Below are positions 38,960 to 47,871 of a stretch of 64,000 nt of DNA, one piece after another (position 1 is the first letter of the stretch; the number at the start of each line of letters is the position of its first letter). This stretch comes from Fibrobacterota bacterium (lineage in GTDB: Bacteria; Fibrobacterota; Fibrobacteria; UBA11236), in contig JAQBPN010000028.1 in NCBI GenBank assembly GCA_028287505.1, positions 1 to 64,000 on the forward strand, written 5' to 3'. The notes beneath the pieces were generated by a model that had not been told where the DNA came from, searched no databases, and saw nothing but the letters and a program-made list of their open reading frames with translations. The translations under genes and the position numbers were made by a program.

Positions 38960-39283
38960 ATGTCCCAAGAACGAAGAGGTTCCGCCCGCTGGCCCGTGGC
39001 GGTGACGGCCCGGGTAACCCTGCAAAACGGCCAGTACTACGATACCAGCATTCTGAACGTGAATCTGGGCGGCTGCTTCCTGGAAGGCGGAATGGGGCTC
39101 CGGGAAATGGATATCGTCCTGGTCCACAGCTATTACAACCCGCAACTCGCCGGAATCTACGCCCAGGTGATCTGGGTGGTGGACGAACCCGGCCTCAAGG
39201 GCATCGGAGTTCGTTTCCAACCCATGGATGACTCCCAGAAGTTCGAACTGGTGCGCTGGTTCAATCAAGTAACCGGCCGATAG
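38960..39283 (+). CDS. PilZ domain protein
   Basis: 107 residues from ATG 38960, with GAGGA eight bases upstream; an earlier in-frame start at 38909 lacks support. The PilZ cyclic-di-GMP motif is present as RRGSAR near the N-terminus and the variant ILNVNLGGCF in place of the usual (D/N)xSxxG. The Ser is replaced by Asn, which could weaken nucleotide binding. A stand-alone PilZ domain of this size is typically an effector that acts on motility or surface structures by contact. Confidence 0.78.
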   Translation: MSQERRGSARWPVAVTARVTLQNGQYYDTSILNVNLGGCFLEGGMGLREMDIVLVHSYYNPQLAGIYAQVIWVVDEPGLKGIGVRFQPMDDSQKFELVRWFNQVTGR

Positions 39284-39425
39284 GACTGCCGGGTCGCTAG
39301 ACCCGCGGCCCTTCCCAATCGGATGGGCCCGGTGACTCAATGCCGCTCTCCGGCGTCAAAGGTCATGTACCCAAACCCGCCACCTGGGAAATAGTCTGCC
39401 TTCACCCGCTACCAGCCACCTTGCC

Positions 39426-40058
39426 TTGCGACTGCTCTGTGCGGCGGCACTGCTACTTTGCGAGGGATGCTTTATGGGTCCTCCCAACCTCGCTTCCGTC
39501 GTCGCAACCGGGAAAACGCGGCAAGGCCCGTTTTCCGTCGGGGAAGCGGGAGCGGACCTCGCCCAAGGCTATGTGCTGGAAGGCACGGAAAATTCATCCG
39601 ACCCCACCCACATGGGATACCACAGTTACAATTTTTCCGCCGGCGTCGGCCTGATCGGGGACTACGTCTTTGCGGCGCCATACTTGTCCGACCAAACCCT
39701 CATCTATCCCGGGATCCTCGCAGGGGTGAAATACGACAGGGTCTACCTGGCGTTCTATGCCAGTTACCTCCCCGACGCCGGGAACCTGAAGGATCACCAG
39801 AACTGGGGTTGCCAGACCGGCGTGCGCGTCACCGATTGGGTCACGGTGGTGGCGGATCGGCAGCAGATGGTTTTCTACAACTACGCGAGCAAGGCCGGCC
39901 TGATTTTTTCTCCCACCGACCATCTTGCCGTGTGGGCCTATCGCGTGACTCCGGCGATCCGGTTGGGAGCATACGGGACCCTCAATCCATCCGTGTTCTA
40001 CGTTCCGGAGAAGCGGCGGTTGGGGGGCGGCTTGGCCCTCGGTTGGTTCGTACTATGA
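39426..40058 (+). CDS. Putative outer-membrane lipoprotein, beta-barrel-like
   Basis: 210 residues from TTG 39426. The N-terminus MRLLCAAALLLCEGC is a possible lipoprotein signal, though the residues before Cys (CEG) are not the usual lipobox. The mature part alternates polar and hydrophobic residues in beta strands (YVFAAPYLSD, YDRVYLAFYASYLP, WVTVVADRQQMVF) and ends LGWFVL with a C-terminal aromatic. This resembles a small outer-membrane barrel. No ribosome-binding site is obvious, so the start is uncertain. No known family recognised. Confidence 0.55.
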   Translation: MRLLCAAALLLCEGCFMGPPNLASVVATGKTRQGPFSVGEAGADLAQGYVLEGTENSSDPTHMGYHSYNFSAGVGLIGDYVFAAPYLSDQTLIYPGILAGVKYDRVYLAFYASYLPDAGNLKDHQNWGCQTGVRVTDWVTVVADRQQMVFYNYASKAGLIFSPTDHLAVWAYRVTPAIRLGAYGTLNPSVFYVPEKRRLGGGLALGWFVL

Positions 40059-40179
40059 AGAAGCCCGAAGCGTTTGAATATCAGGAATGTCCCCGGGGCG
40101 GGATTACGCTCCGCCCAACGGTTCACTATCTTTTCCAGGATCCGGCCCGGACAGGTTTCAATGCGAGGAAGGCCAAGCG

Positions 40180-40917
40180 ATGGCGCGACAGGAAGAAAAA
40201 ACGCAACCGCGCACCCGCCTTGAGCTCGGTCTGGTTTTCCTCTTCGCGATGTTGTCTTCGGGCTGCTCTTCGCATTATTGCGGCGCCCCCTGCGATCCCG
40301 CTCCCCGCAAGCCCCCGCCGGTGCGGCATGAGTCCGTGGTCAACCAATATGGATCCGTGTTCGGCTATCTGGAAGTGGACACGATGACCATGATCCAGTT
40401 GCGGACGGAAAAGGCCAGCCTGGAACTCCTCCTGGGCCAGGACCCCAAGGACGGGGAAATCCTGAAGGCCTTGAAGGACAAGGATGACAGCGCCTTCGAT
40501 TTCGCCTACAACGATTATTCCACCGGCGGATCCCGGTTCAACGCCAACGGCAAATTGCGCCGGGACGCGGCGGTGAAAAACCCGGAACGGAAGATCCCGC
40601 GCATGATCAGCGAATCGCAGAACCGGGAGCTGTTCGAACGCTATCGGCGGGTGCGGTTGAGGATCCCCGTACTGGCCAGGCGGCTGGCCCTGGCTCCGCC
40701 GCCGGATACCGCCGCTCCAACCCCTTCGGATACCTTATGGTCCGGATTCTTCCGCGCGGATCAAGACACGCTTTCCCCCGGGCCCGGGAAGTTCCCGGCG
40801 CTGGGGGAATGCCTGGCCTGGGGCGAAGGCAAAGCGGAATCTTTCCGGCAGAAGGCGTATGCATTCGAGTATGAATGCCGCCGGAGCGCGGAGTCGGTGA
40901 AACGGAAGATCTGGTGA
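40180..40917 (+). CDS. Hypothetical lipoprotein
   Basis: 245 residues from ATG 40180, with GAGGAAGG upstream. The signal ends in the lipobox LSSGC. The mature part is Pro/Cys-rich at first (SSHYCGAPCDPAP), then a charged helix-rich region with KASLELLLGQDPKDGE and FERYRRVRLRIPVLARRL. No family recognised. It lies between a barrel-like protein and a CBM21-like protein, so a surface role is plausible. Confidence 0.6.
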   Translation: MARQEEKTQPRTRLELGLVFLFAMLSSGCSSHYCGAPCDPAPRKPPPVRHESVVNQYGSVFGYLEVDTMTMIQLRTEKASLELLLGQDPKDGEILKALKDKDDSAFDFAYNDYSTGGSRFNANGKLRRDAAVKNPERKIPRMISESQNRELFERYRRVRLRIPVLARRLALAPPPDTAAPTPSDTLWSGFFRADQDTLSPGPGKFPALGECLAWGEGKAESFRQKAYAFEYECRRSAESVKRKIW

Positions 40918-40920
40918 AGC

Positions 40921-41928
40921 CTACCTGCTTCTCCCGATGCCGTCGACCAGGCCGCGCGCGCCGGCGCTGAATACCGGAGACGGGCGCATGCGCAGATATC
41001 CGCGGGCCGCGTTGCGAGGGACGCGCGCGTTGGCCGGATAGCGCAAGGCCGCGGGAACGGGCAGCTCTTCATAGACCAGGTTTTCCAGCTTCATCCCCAG
41101 GCCGAGCGCGTATTGATGGGACCGGTTGTCGTCCTGCCAGGCGTGGACGCTGTCCGAATAGATCAGGTGGAAATGCAGGCTGGGGTTCTTCTCATAGGGC
41201 AGCTTGATGCCCGCGAACGAGAAGTCGTAAAGCCAGACCCTGTCCGCTTCCGCCATCGGGCTTGTTCCCGTCCAAGTGGGGACGGGCGTTCCGACCGCTT
41301 CGCGGATGTCCTGGGTTTTCAGATTGTCGGGAGTCAAGGAGACCTTCAGGGTGTTTCCCGGCCGATAGCCGCGCACTTCCGCCTGTCCGGAGAAAATGGA
41401 CGTGTCCGCGCCGAGGCCCGTATCCACGGCCCATTTCGCGTTCCTGAGCAATACGTTCACGCCTTTCAACAGGGAGCCGCCGTTCCTGGACAACGAATAA
41501 TTGAGGCCGCCATTGTCGTCCCAATAGGTATGCACCCCCTCCACGTATTCGATCTTGAACACCAGATCCCGCACCGGATCCGTAAGCCCGTACTTGAGGG
41601 TGAAGTTCTTCGCCAGGTCCCAGTATTCATTGTCGTCGTCGGCCTGGCGCGACCAGGCGCAGGGCAGGGTATCCCAGGCGGTATCGTTCCTGACCCAAAG
41701 CGTCACGGATTTCGAATAGGCGATGTTCTTGATGAGGATCAGGAAATACGCGGATTGCACGGTGTTGGTATCCGCGGCCGGGTCTCCGGCGGTTGCCGTA
41801 TCCTTGGCGAGGGTGGAACTGGCCCGGATGAGGCTGACTTCGCCGGCGGCGGAGACCTTGCCGGAAAATACCGCGGCGGCGGCGGCCAGCAGGACGGGCG
41901 CAATGCGGTTGAAAATCGGATACACCAT
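40921..41928 (-). CDS. Secreted protein with tandem CBM21-like domains
   Basis: 335 residues with a signal peptide ending near VSAAGE. The first domain (about 60-150) carries the CBM21 pattern FLILIKNIAYSKSVTLWV ... VFKIEYVEG ... TYWDDNGGLNYSL, as seen in starch-binding and phosphatase-targeting domains. A second, more divergent copy (about 155-290) ends with HAWQDDNRSHQYALGL. No catalytic domain is attached, so it is probably a surface polysaccharide-binding protein. The ligand is unproven. Confidence 0.7.
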   Translation of the reverse strand: MVYPIFNRIAPVLLAAAAAVFSGKVSAAGEVSLIRASSTLAKDTATAGDPAADTNTVQSAYFLILIKNIAYSKSVTLWVRNDTAWDTLPCAWSRQADDDNEYWDLAKNFTLKYGLTDPVRDLVFKIEYVEGVHTYWDDNGGLNYSLSRNGGSLLKGVNVLLRNAKWAVDTGLGADTSIFSGQAEVRGYRPGNTLKVSLTPDNLKTQDIREAVGTPVPTWTGTSPMAEADRVWLYDFSFAGIKLPYEKNPSLHFHLIYSDSVHAWQDDNRSHQYALGLGMKLENLVYEELPVPAALRYPANARVPRNAARGYLRMRPSPVFSAGARGLVDGIGRSR

Positions 41929-42110
41929 GGATCAATCTCCCCTGTTATGGACTTGCGCAGGAATCTATATCGCCAATCGGCCCGTGGACAACGCATTGCG
42001 CCGATCGGATTGCGAATCCGTGATCAACCGGATCACGCCGCGCCTTTCTCGCTATATTTTGGGGACCACTTCCAAGGACTCCTTTGAACGGATCCGGATA
42101 CGGGGAACAC

Positions 42111-42497
42111 ATGGAAAAGCAGGAAGCGTTCGGTCTCTCAACCTTGGGCCAAATCGCGATCACGGTTTCGGATCTGGACAAGAGCCGGGCCTTTTACGGC
42201 CAGGCCTTGGGCCTGAAGCCCATGTTCGCCATGCAGCACATGGCCTTCTTCGATTGCGGCGGCGTGCGCCTGATGATCTCCACGCCTGAAGCCGATTTCA
42301 AGGCGGGCGGCCAGCCCGGAACCGTGTTCTACTTCAAGGTAGCCTCGGCGCGGGAAGCGGAGGCGCAGCTTACCGCCCGCGGCGTCCGGTTCGAGAAACC
42401 GGCGCACCTGTTGGCGAAGATGGGGAGCTACGATTTATGGATGGCCTTCTTCCGGGATCCGGACGGCCAGCCGTTGGCGTTGATGAGCGAGGAGTAG
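42111..42497 (+). CDS. VOC (glyoxalase superfamily) protein
   Basis: 128 residues from ATG 42111 (GGGGA upstream). It has two beta-alpha-beta-beta-beta units (IAITVSDLDKSRAFYGQAL, YFKVASAREAEAQLTARG) and FRDPDGQPLAL at the end. Related in fold but not closely in sequence to the VOC gene at 19039. Substrate unknown. The TAG stop is followed directly by the tandem repeats. Confidence 0.8.
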   Translation: MEKQEAFGLSTLGQIAITVSDLDKSRAFYGQALGLKPMFAMQHMAFFDCGGVRLMISTPEADFKAGGQPGTVFYFKVASAREAEAQLTARGVRFEKPAHLLAKMGSYDLWMAFFRDPDGQPLALMSEE

Positions 42498-42669
42498 TAA
42501 GGCTCCTCGCTCCAGAGTTTGCTTTGCAAACTCTACGCTCGTCGCGTGTAATGGCCAGTAAGGCTCCTCGCTCCAGAGTTTGCTTTGCAAACTCTACGCT
42601 CGTCGCGTTCAATTGACTGTTAGGCTCCCCGCTCCGGAGTTTGCTGCGCAAACTTCACGCTCGCCGCTC
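42498..42669. repeat. Three tandem 61-bp units with a palindromic core
   Basis: Units begin at 42498, 42559 and 42620. Fifty bases of units 1 and 2 are identical and eleven are variable; unit 3 differs at about ten positions. Each has a core hairpin: AGAGTTTGC-TTT-GCAAACTCT in units 1 and 2 (42514-42534, 42575-42595) and a slightly imperfect one with a TGC loop in unit 3. They lie between convergent genes, so they may also act as terminators. Confidence 0.85.
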
Positions 42670-42680
42670 ATCCTCGTCTG

Positions 42681-45650
42681 TTATCTGAGGGAGTTGTACT
42701 CCGCCGAATCGACCAGGATTTTTTCCTCCCGGGTCTTCACATCCATCCACATGATTTTGCGGGAGCCTTCCGTGGCGGCTTCGAACAGGATTCCGTCCCG
42801 CGTTCCCAATAGCTTCGGGGTAGGATTCGCTTCGTTGCGGGGGGTTATGCTTGCCGCGGTCACCTTGCTCAAGGTCATGGAATCGAGGCGGTACGCGTTC
42901 ACGTCCCCCAGGTTCACGCCCGCGGCGTAGAAGATGCGCGCGCCGTCCGCGGACCAGGCGAAGCTGCGCACGCGGCTTTGCAGGGTGCCTTTGATGAGGG
43001 CTTTGCTGGTGAAATCGAAGATGCGGAGTTCTCCCGCCGGGCCGTCGTCCGGGGCGGGAGTCGTGTCCGCGGCGGCGACGAGGAATGCCACCTTGTCCCC
43101 TTGCGGGTTCCAGCGCGGGGATCCCAGGAAAGCCTTATCGGAGGCGATGGACAGCGGGGCCGCCAAATCCGTGTTGGTGACCCAGATGGTGCCCGCCTTG
43201 CCGTCATCGGCGTTCAGGATCAGGGATTCCCCGCGCTTGTCCACGTCGAATCCCTTGATGTTCCCGAACTTTCCTTTGGTCAGGTCGCGCACTTCCCGGC
43301 TCCAGGGATCGATGCGGTAGATATCGGACTTGCCGTCTTTTTCGTACACGGTCAGCAGGGCGTTGTTGCGCAGGATCCAATGCAGGTCCCCCGCGCGCCC
43401 GCCCAGGTCCGTCAACGTGTCCAGCCGGCCGGGACCGGGCTCGAAGGCATAGACCTCGCGCGCGCCGGAACCGTCTTCCCCTTCGAAGGCCACCCGGTTT
43501 TTGCCGTAGCCGAGGATGGGATGCGAACAGGAGAGACCGGGAGTGAGGATGGGATAATCGTTGCCGGTGCGCAGATCGCGGAGGTACAGATCGCCTCCCG
43601 GGCCCGGATCCCGGGACCGCAGATAGGCGATCACCTGGGCGCGGTAATCGTCATCATATCCGTCCATGTCGAACTTGTTGGGATCCACGGTGACCGGCTC
43701 CAGGTATTTCTTCAGCTCTTCATCTTCCGGGACGCTCGCGTCCAGGGGCAACAGGAAATGGCGGAAGGAGCGGAGGCTGCCGTCCCGGTTGAGCTGCAAG
43801 GTGAGTTCGCCGATATGGGTGCCGCCCAGACCGGGCGAGCAGATGAGGGTTTTGCCCGCCTTCATGGGGCTGCCCAGGGCCTGGGCTTCCCCGGACAGGA
43901 TGATCACATCCAGTTCCGGGACCTTGGCGGCCAACTTGTGGGCTTCGGCGAGATTGCCGCACAGGAGCAGCACCAGGATGCGCATGGCCTTGGGCGCGCC
44001 CGCGCGCCGGCGTATCGCCTCCGCTACCCTCTCCAGTTCCTTGCCCCCCAGCGCTTCGCTGCGGACCGTGCGGGGATCCAGGGCGCCCAACACCATCACC
44101 TCCTGCCCGTTTTTCAGGGTCAATGACTTTTCCGTGAGGAGGCCGCGATGGCTGTCGTTCAGGGGTTTCTGCGTGGCCAGGAACGGCAGGCGCGGGTCCC
44201 ATCGATCGGTCCCTAGCGTTAGTTCCGCGGAGCCTACGTTCACGGCATCGTAGGGCATCTGGGCGTAGGCCCCATACACGTATTTCTCCTTGCCCAATCC
44301 GGACCCCGGAAGCGTGAGGTCGCCGGCGTCCAGGATCAGGATCTTGCCGTCCGCGCCCTTCAGTTGCAACAGCTTGGTCTTGCGCCTCGGCAGCCCGCCC
44401 ATGGGACGGCCCTCGCGCCATTCCGAGGCGAGCCGTCCGTCCGTGTTGGCCGTGTAGGCCAGGGTCACGGCCATTTCGTCCAGGCGATCCATCTCCAACT
44501 TGATCTTCTGCGCCAGGGCCTGGGCCTTGAAATTGTAGGGATTGGCGGCGATGGCGCTGCGCGCCAGGGACAGGGCCGCGGCGTATTTGCCTTTGCCGTA
44601 CTTATCCATGGCCCGCTCCAGCAGGAGTTCATCCCGGGCCTGGAACTGGGACTTGTGGGAATAGTTGAGGGTGAAGGAATGGTAATCCCCCAGCGGCCCC
44701 AGCGCTTTGTATCCGTAGTCGAGGGTGATGCGATCATATTTGATTCCGATGCCGGTGGCGAGGCCCGCCCAGGAGCCGAGTTCCCGATCCTGGCTCGTGC
44801 CCTCGTATCCCGCGCGGACCAGCAGATATTTGATCAAGCGCCATTCGGCTCCGGCGTAGAACCGGGTGATGCCGTCGTTTCCCTGGGACAGTCCCAATTG
44901 GCCGGACCAGCGCGTGTCCAGCAGGGGTTTGCCCAGTTCCAGGCCCACGCTCAAAGGCAAGGGCTCGGTGGGGGAATCCGGGGAGGCATCGTAGGTGATG
45001 CCATGGGACAGATTGTTCACCGTAAACGCAAGGCGCAGATCGTGGACCATCATGAAGATGAGTCCGGTGGTGACGGCGTAGCCGTTGGCCACGTCGCCGT
45101 CCAGGTTGCTGCGGATCAGATCCACGCGCCCGCCCGCATGGATGTTGTCGTTCCAGAGGTTTTTTCCGTAGCTGAAACCCAGGGCTATGTCGTAGGCGGA
45201 AGGCGTGGTCCGGTTTTCGTCGATGTCGCGGGCGTCTTCGAAGCTGGTGGCGGCCAGGATCCGGGCGGAGCCCCCGAAGCTGCCGTAGCTGGGAGTGGGC
45301 CAGGTGAACGCCAGGTTCTCGTGGCGGAACTCGCCCAGGATCTCGGCATGGGAAACGGAGTAGTAGTAATCCTGCACAAGGGAGAGCAGGGCGGGATTGC
45401 CCTGGATGGCGGTGGCCTCTTCGTCCGTGGTCAGGGAAGTGGCGCCCATGCCGATGCTGCGCGCGGAAGACGGCAATTTGAGGAAGGTCAGGACGGGAAC
45501 GCCCGCTCCGCCCCCATGGACATCGATCAGGCCCTGGGGATTCAGATCGGCGGCGCGGATCAAGGACCCGCGGGCCAATGGCCCGAGGCAGAGGGCCGCG
45601 AGCGCTATCGCGAGCGCTGGGAGCGGACCGGAGAAACCTTTAACGACCAT
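42681..45650 (-). CDS. PorV/PorQ-like barrel fused to a degenerate 5'-nucleotidase fold and a beta-propeller
   Basis: 989 residues from ATG 45650; a longer frame to 46205 only shadows the neighbouring gene. After a signal peptide, residues ~40-335 match PorV/PorQ-type outer-membrane proteins (FLKLPSSARSIGMGATSLTT, AIQGNPALLS, RAGYEGTSQDRELGS). A helical linker (~336-390) with ALSLARSAIAANPYN looks TPR-like. Residues ~395-655 follow a 5'-nucleotidase metallophosphatase (PMGGLPRRKTKLL, ILILDAGDL, YDAVNVGSAEL), but the usual GNHE is GSAE and the first metal motif is TANTDG. Residues ~685-985 form a TolB-like propeller. PorV carries T9SS cargo to the attachment complex; here it may be a scaffold. 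Confidence 0.75.
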   Translation of the reverse strand: MVVKGFSGPLPALAIALAALCLGPLARGSLIRAADLNPQGLIDVHGGGAGVPVLTFLKLPSSARSIGMGATSLTTDEEATAIQGNPALLSLVQDYYYSVSHAEILGEFRHENLAFTWPTPSYGSFGGSARILAATSFEDARDIDENRTTPSAYDIALGFSYGKNLWNDNIHAGGRVDLIRSNLDGDVANGYAVTTGLIFMMVHDLRLAFTVNNLSHGITYDASPDSPTEPLPLSVGLELGKPLLDTRWSGQLGLSQGNDGITRFYAGAEWRLIKYLLVRAGYEGTSQDRELGSWAGLATGIGIKYDRITLDYGYKALGPLGDYHSFTLNYSHKSQFQARDELLLERAMDKYGKGKYAAALSLARSAIAANPYNFKAQALAQKIKLEMDRLDEMAVTLAYTANTDGRLASEWREGRPMGGLPRRKTKLLQLKGADGKILILDAGDLTLPGSGLGKEKYVYGAYAQMPYDAVNVGSAELTLGTDRWDPRLPFLATQKPLNDSHRGLLTEKSLTLKNGQEVMVLGALDPRTVRSEALGGKELERVAEAIRRRAGAPKAMRILVLLLCGNLAEAHKLAAKVPELDVIILSGEAQALGSPMKAGKTLICSPGLGGTHIGELTLQLNRDGSLRSFRHFLLPLDASVPEDEELKKYLEPVTVDPNKFDMDGYDDDYRAQVIAYLRSRDPGPGGDLYLRDLRTGNDYPILTPGLSCSHPILGYGKNRVAFEGEDGSGAREVYAFEPGPGRLDTLTDLGGRAGDLHWILRNNALLTVYEKDGKSDIYRIDPWSREVRDLTKGKFGNIKGFDVDKRGESLILNADDGKAGTIWVTNTDLAAPLSIASDKAFLGSPRWNPQGDKVAFLVAAADTTPAPDDGPAGELRIFDFTSKALIKGTLQSRVRSFAWSADGARIFYAAGVNLGDVNAYRLDSMTLSKVTAASITPRNEANPTPKLLGTRDGILFEAATEGSRKIMWMDVKTREEKILVDSAEYNSLR

Positions 45651-45675
45651 GCGCAACCATCCGGGAGGGAACGGG

Positions 45676-46647
45676 CTAATGTTTCCACAGATCCGGCGTC
45701 TCGCGATCGGTCCATAGTTCCTTGGCCTTGTCCAACCAGCGATCCACATGGGCCGTATTGATGGAGGGATCGTCCTTGGCGGCCTTGGCGAGTTCGGACT
45801 TCCACTTGTCCAGGACGCCCATGTAATTCTGGCATTGGGTCTGATCGTCCAGGCGCAGATAGAGCGCGGACAGCAGGTAGACCAGTTGATATTCCATTTC
45901 CGGGTTCTTGAGTTCGCTTTGCCGGAAACTCTTCGCCAGGTAGGCGACCGCATCCTTGAGGATGGCGTCGTCATCCTTGCCGGCGTCCCGCTGGAGCAGG
46001 GCGATTTTAAGGGAGTACATGCCGGCCTTGTACCAGGCCAACGGAGACTCCAGGGAGGTTTCCACCAGGGCGCGATGGATGGCCAGGCGGTAACTGGCGA
46101 TGCCGGTTTCCGTGGTGCGCGGATGCTTGAAATAGTCGGTGAAGTCCGCGGCGTTGATGAGGGCCTTGCGCTCATCGACCTTCTTGCGCAGGTCCTCCAG
46201 GACAAAGGGGCTGATCTGGGATTTGTTCTCGGTGCGGGACTGGACGGAAAAGGTCAGGAAATCCTTTTTATCCGGCGAAGCGAACAGGCAGGACGGGCAT
46301 ACGGTAACCGCCATGAGACTGTAGTTGACGGTGCGGAAGGGCTTTACGCCGGAATAGCGCGGCACCAGGAACCGATCCGGGGCGGTGGTCAGGCTCTTGG
46401 CCTTGATCTCGTAGCAGGAGAGATCCGCCTGATTGCAAATGGGGCATTTGACCTTGATGACATAGGTGGGATCGTCCTTCTCCCCCATGCTCCCTTCCGG
46501 AGAGGCCCGCAAATGGTCCTGTTTGAGTTTGTTGATATTGTTCATATCCAGCCGCGGGCCGAAAATGCGGAGATACTTTTGCACCAGGATTTCGTCCTTG
46601 AGAAGCACTTCCAGCTTCTTCCGGACCAACTTGTCGTCCAAACCCAT
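45676..46647 (-). CDS. DUF2225 family zinc-ribbon protein
   Basis: 323 residues. Two CxxC pairs (KCPICNQ and VCPSCLF) frame the DUF2225 core, followed by a helical TPR-like C-terminus (about 150-300). No signal peptide is present, so cytosolic. It lies 25 bases upstream of the PorV-fusion gene on the same strand, probably one transcript. Function of the family is not established. Confidence 0.75.
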   Translation of the reverse strand: MGLDDKLVRKKLEVLLKDEILVQKYLRIFGPRLDMNNINKLKQDHLRASPEGSMGEKDDPTYVIKVKCPICNQADLSCYEIKAKSLTTAPDRFLVPRYSGVKPFRTVNYSLMAVTVCPSCLFASPDKKDFLTFSVQSRTENKSQISPFVLEDLRKKVDERKALINAADFTDYFKHPRTTETGIASYRLAIHRALVETSLESPLAWYKAGMYSLKIALLQRDAGKDDDAILKDAVAYLAKSFRQSELKNPEMEYQLVYLLSALYLRLDDQTQCQNYMGVLDKWKSELAKAAKDDPSINTAHVDRWLDKAKELWTDRETPDLWKH

Positions 46648-46740
46648 AATCCGTCCTTTTACCGGGGGGGCGCGAGCCAGGGAATAGCTAGATTCGCACT
46701 AAGCGCATTGACCGCCGGAACATCCCATCCATTATCCAAC

Positions 46741-47871
46741 GTGGTCACGAGGAATTCAATTTTATCAGGATTTAGACCTGTTTTAGGCCGCCCGATTCCG
46801 GTCTTTTCCGCCCTTTCCCGCCGGATTTGGAGGCCCTCCCCCTGGCTTGCGCCTCTTTGCCCCCTGTACTGGTCCCTTTCCCGCCTGCACCGCCTTGGCA
46901 TGCGGGCCACGGCCGAAGCCGGATTCGTTCCCGCTCTGCCCCTGGTGGTGGTGGGAGCCCTGCGTTCCGGGGGGTCCGGCAAGACCAGTGTCGCCCTGGA
47001 GTTGGCCCGGGCTTTGGCCGCGCGGGGCTGCCGACCCGCCCTGCTGGCGTATCGGATGTCGGGAAAGGCGGGGAAGGCCGTGAAGGCTGGGAAGGCTGGG
47101 AAGGCGGCCGGACCGGATCCGGTGCTGGAAGTCCGCGACGGAGACGATTGGCGCCTGTCCTCGGAAGAAGCGGTCCTTCTCAGCAGGGAGTCCGGATGCC
47201 GCGTTTTCGTGACCCGCAACCGCGCGGCCGCCTGGCGACGTCTCCATGATGCGGACATCCAGGAGGGGGGCGCCTTCGATATCGTCATTTCCGATGACGG
47301 GTTCCAGGATCCCCGGCTCCACGGGGCCCTGCGCCTTTTACTGACCGCGCCGGGAGAACGTCCCGGCCTGTTCGACCTGTTGCCCGGCGGACCGTTCCGG
47401 GAAACCTGGGCCGCCGGCGCCGGGGCGGACCTCCGGCTTGAAGGACCCTATCCCGCGGAGATAGGCGATGGGGTAACGTCCACGCTTCCCCTCCACGGCT
47501 TCCGCCGCGGGCTTCTCCTCCCTCCGGATTTCGATCGCGGAAGGCCCTGGATCGCTTTCTGCGCCCTGGGAGACAACCGGCCTTTCCTGCGGGACCTCGA
47601 GCGGCAAGGCGTCCGGCCCGTGGCGGTGATTGAAGGACGGAACCATGCCGTACCGCCCCTGAAAATCCTCCAAGCCTGCGCGGCGCGGCATCCCGCCGCG
47701 GGCATCCTTTGCACGCAGAAGGATTGGCTGAAACTGCGGACGGAAAGGGCCCGGGAACTGCCCCTGTTCCCCGTCGATCAGATCGTATCCCTGGACCCGG
47801 AAACCGTCTCGGCGGTGGAAACATATCGGCTACTCTTCCGGAACCGATATTTGGTACATTACCCCGGATGA
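46741..47871 (+). CDS. lpxK: Tetraacyldisaccharide 4'-kinase
   Basis: About 376 residues; it phosphorylates the lipid A precursor at the 4' position at the inner membrane. The Walker A is GALRSGGSGKTS (72-83), and DDGFQDPRL matches the conserved DDGFQ motif. The N-terminal membrane-associating helix region RRIWRPSPWLAPLCPLYW supports a start at GTG 46741, but no Shine-Dalgarno is obvious and the start is uncertain. Where other LpxK proteins have the RGYG motif this one reads YRMSGKAGKAVKAGKAGKAAG (104-124), a run of Gly-Lys-Ala repeats. The stop overlaps the next start (ATGA). Confidence 0.82.
   Translation: MVTRNSILSGFRPVLGRPIPVFSALSRRIWRPSPWLAPLCPLYWSLSRLHRLGMRATAEAGFVPALPLVVVGALRSGGSGKTSVALELARALAARGCRPALLAYRMSGKAGKAVKAGKAGKAAGPDPVLEVRDGDDWRLSSEEAVLLSRESGCRVFVTRNRAAAWRRLHDADIQEGGAFDIVISDDGFQDPRLHGALRLLLTAPGERPGLFDLLPGGPFRETWAAGAGADLRLEGPYPAEIGDGVTSTLPLHGFRRGLLLPPDFDRGRPWIAFCALGDNRPFLRDLERQGVRPVAVIEGRNHAVPPLKILQACAARHPAAGILCTQKDWLKLRTERARELPLFPVDQIVSLDPETVSAVETYRLLFRNRYLVHYPG

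Noticed and set aside
42498-42669. CRISPR-like array
   Set aside because: Only three units, with a 50-base conserved part and 11-base variable part, a hairpin core and no cas genes nearby.
45651-46205. N-terminal extension of the PorV-fusion frame
   Set aside because: The added residues are Arg/Ser/Trp-rich shadow translation of the DUF2225 gene. A signal peptide starts at 45650.
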